From contig DHJK01000077.1 in NCBI GenBank assembly GCA_002404295.1, positions 13,989-19,196 on the forward strand: 5,208 nucleotides of DNA. Reading direction: 5' to 3'. The position numbers were made by a program, and so were the translations under genes. How positions within the stretch are numbered: the stretch's first letter is position 1; every line of letters starts with the position of its first letter. Source of the stretch: Legionellales bacterium UBA4722. GTDB lineage: Bacteria > Pseudomonadota > Gammaproteobacteria > DSM-16500. Below the pieces are notes generated by a model. That model saw only the letters and a program-made list of their open reading frames with translations. It was not told where the DNA came from and made no database searches. Shown here piece by piece: positions 5,202 through 5,208 of this stretch.

Positions 5202-5208
5202 AAGAAAA

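Overview
The window looks like chromosome from an AT-rich gammaproteobacterium. The order glyQ-glyS-gmhB-plsC is a gammaproteobacterial housekeeping arrangement; Pseudomonas has a closely similar cluster. The split alpha2beta2 glycyl-tRNA synthetase, the heptose phosphatase for LPS core and the moderate-to-low GC fit a member of the Legionellales (Coxiella, Legionella, Rickettsiella or Berkiella-like). That placement is inferred from composition, protein style and repeat content; no phylogeny was run.

Layout. Positions 64-4297 hold one tightly packed minus-strand operon, read from right to left: glyQ (glycyl-tRNA synthetase alpha), glyS (beta), gmhB (heptose bisphosphate phosphatase) and a plsC-type lysophosphatidate acyltransferase. 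Every junction overlaps (8, 4 and 23 nt), so translation is probably coupled throughout. An extended -10 promoter (TGCTATAAT) lies just upstream of glyQ. The left edge (about 1-30) carries a hairpin-forming fragment of a REP-like dispersed repeat just past the end of plsC.

The accessory part is 4495-5208. It holds a 280-bp non-autonomous element (MITE) with 81-bp terminal inverted repeats, bounded by a 10-bp imperfect direct repeat. It abuts the last 26 or so codons of a higB toxin gene, whose stop codon overlaps the start of an intact higA antitoxin gene (4864-5163). The toxin has lost its N-terminal two thirds and has no start codon, so higA is an orphan antitoxin with its own Shine-Dalgarno sequence. 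The window ends in AT-rich sequence containing a 14-bp perfect palindrome.

The four operon genes are core metabolism: charging tRNA-Gly, building LPS core heptose and making phosphatidic acid. The right side records mobile-element activity that accompanied decay of a toxin-antitoxin locus. I see no clearly new multi-gene system. The most informative signals are the MITE and the broken higBA locus.
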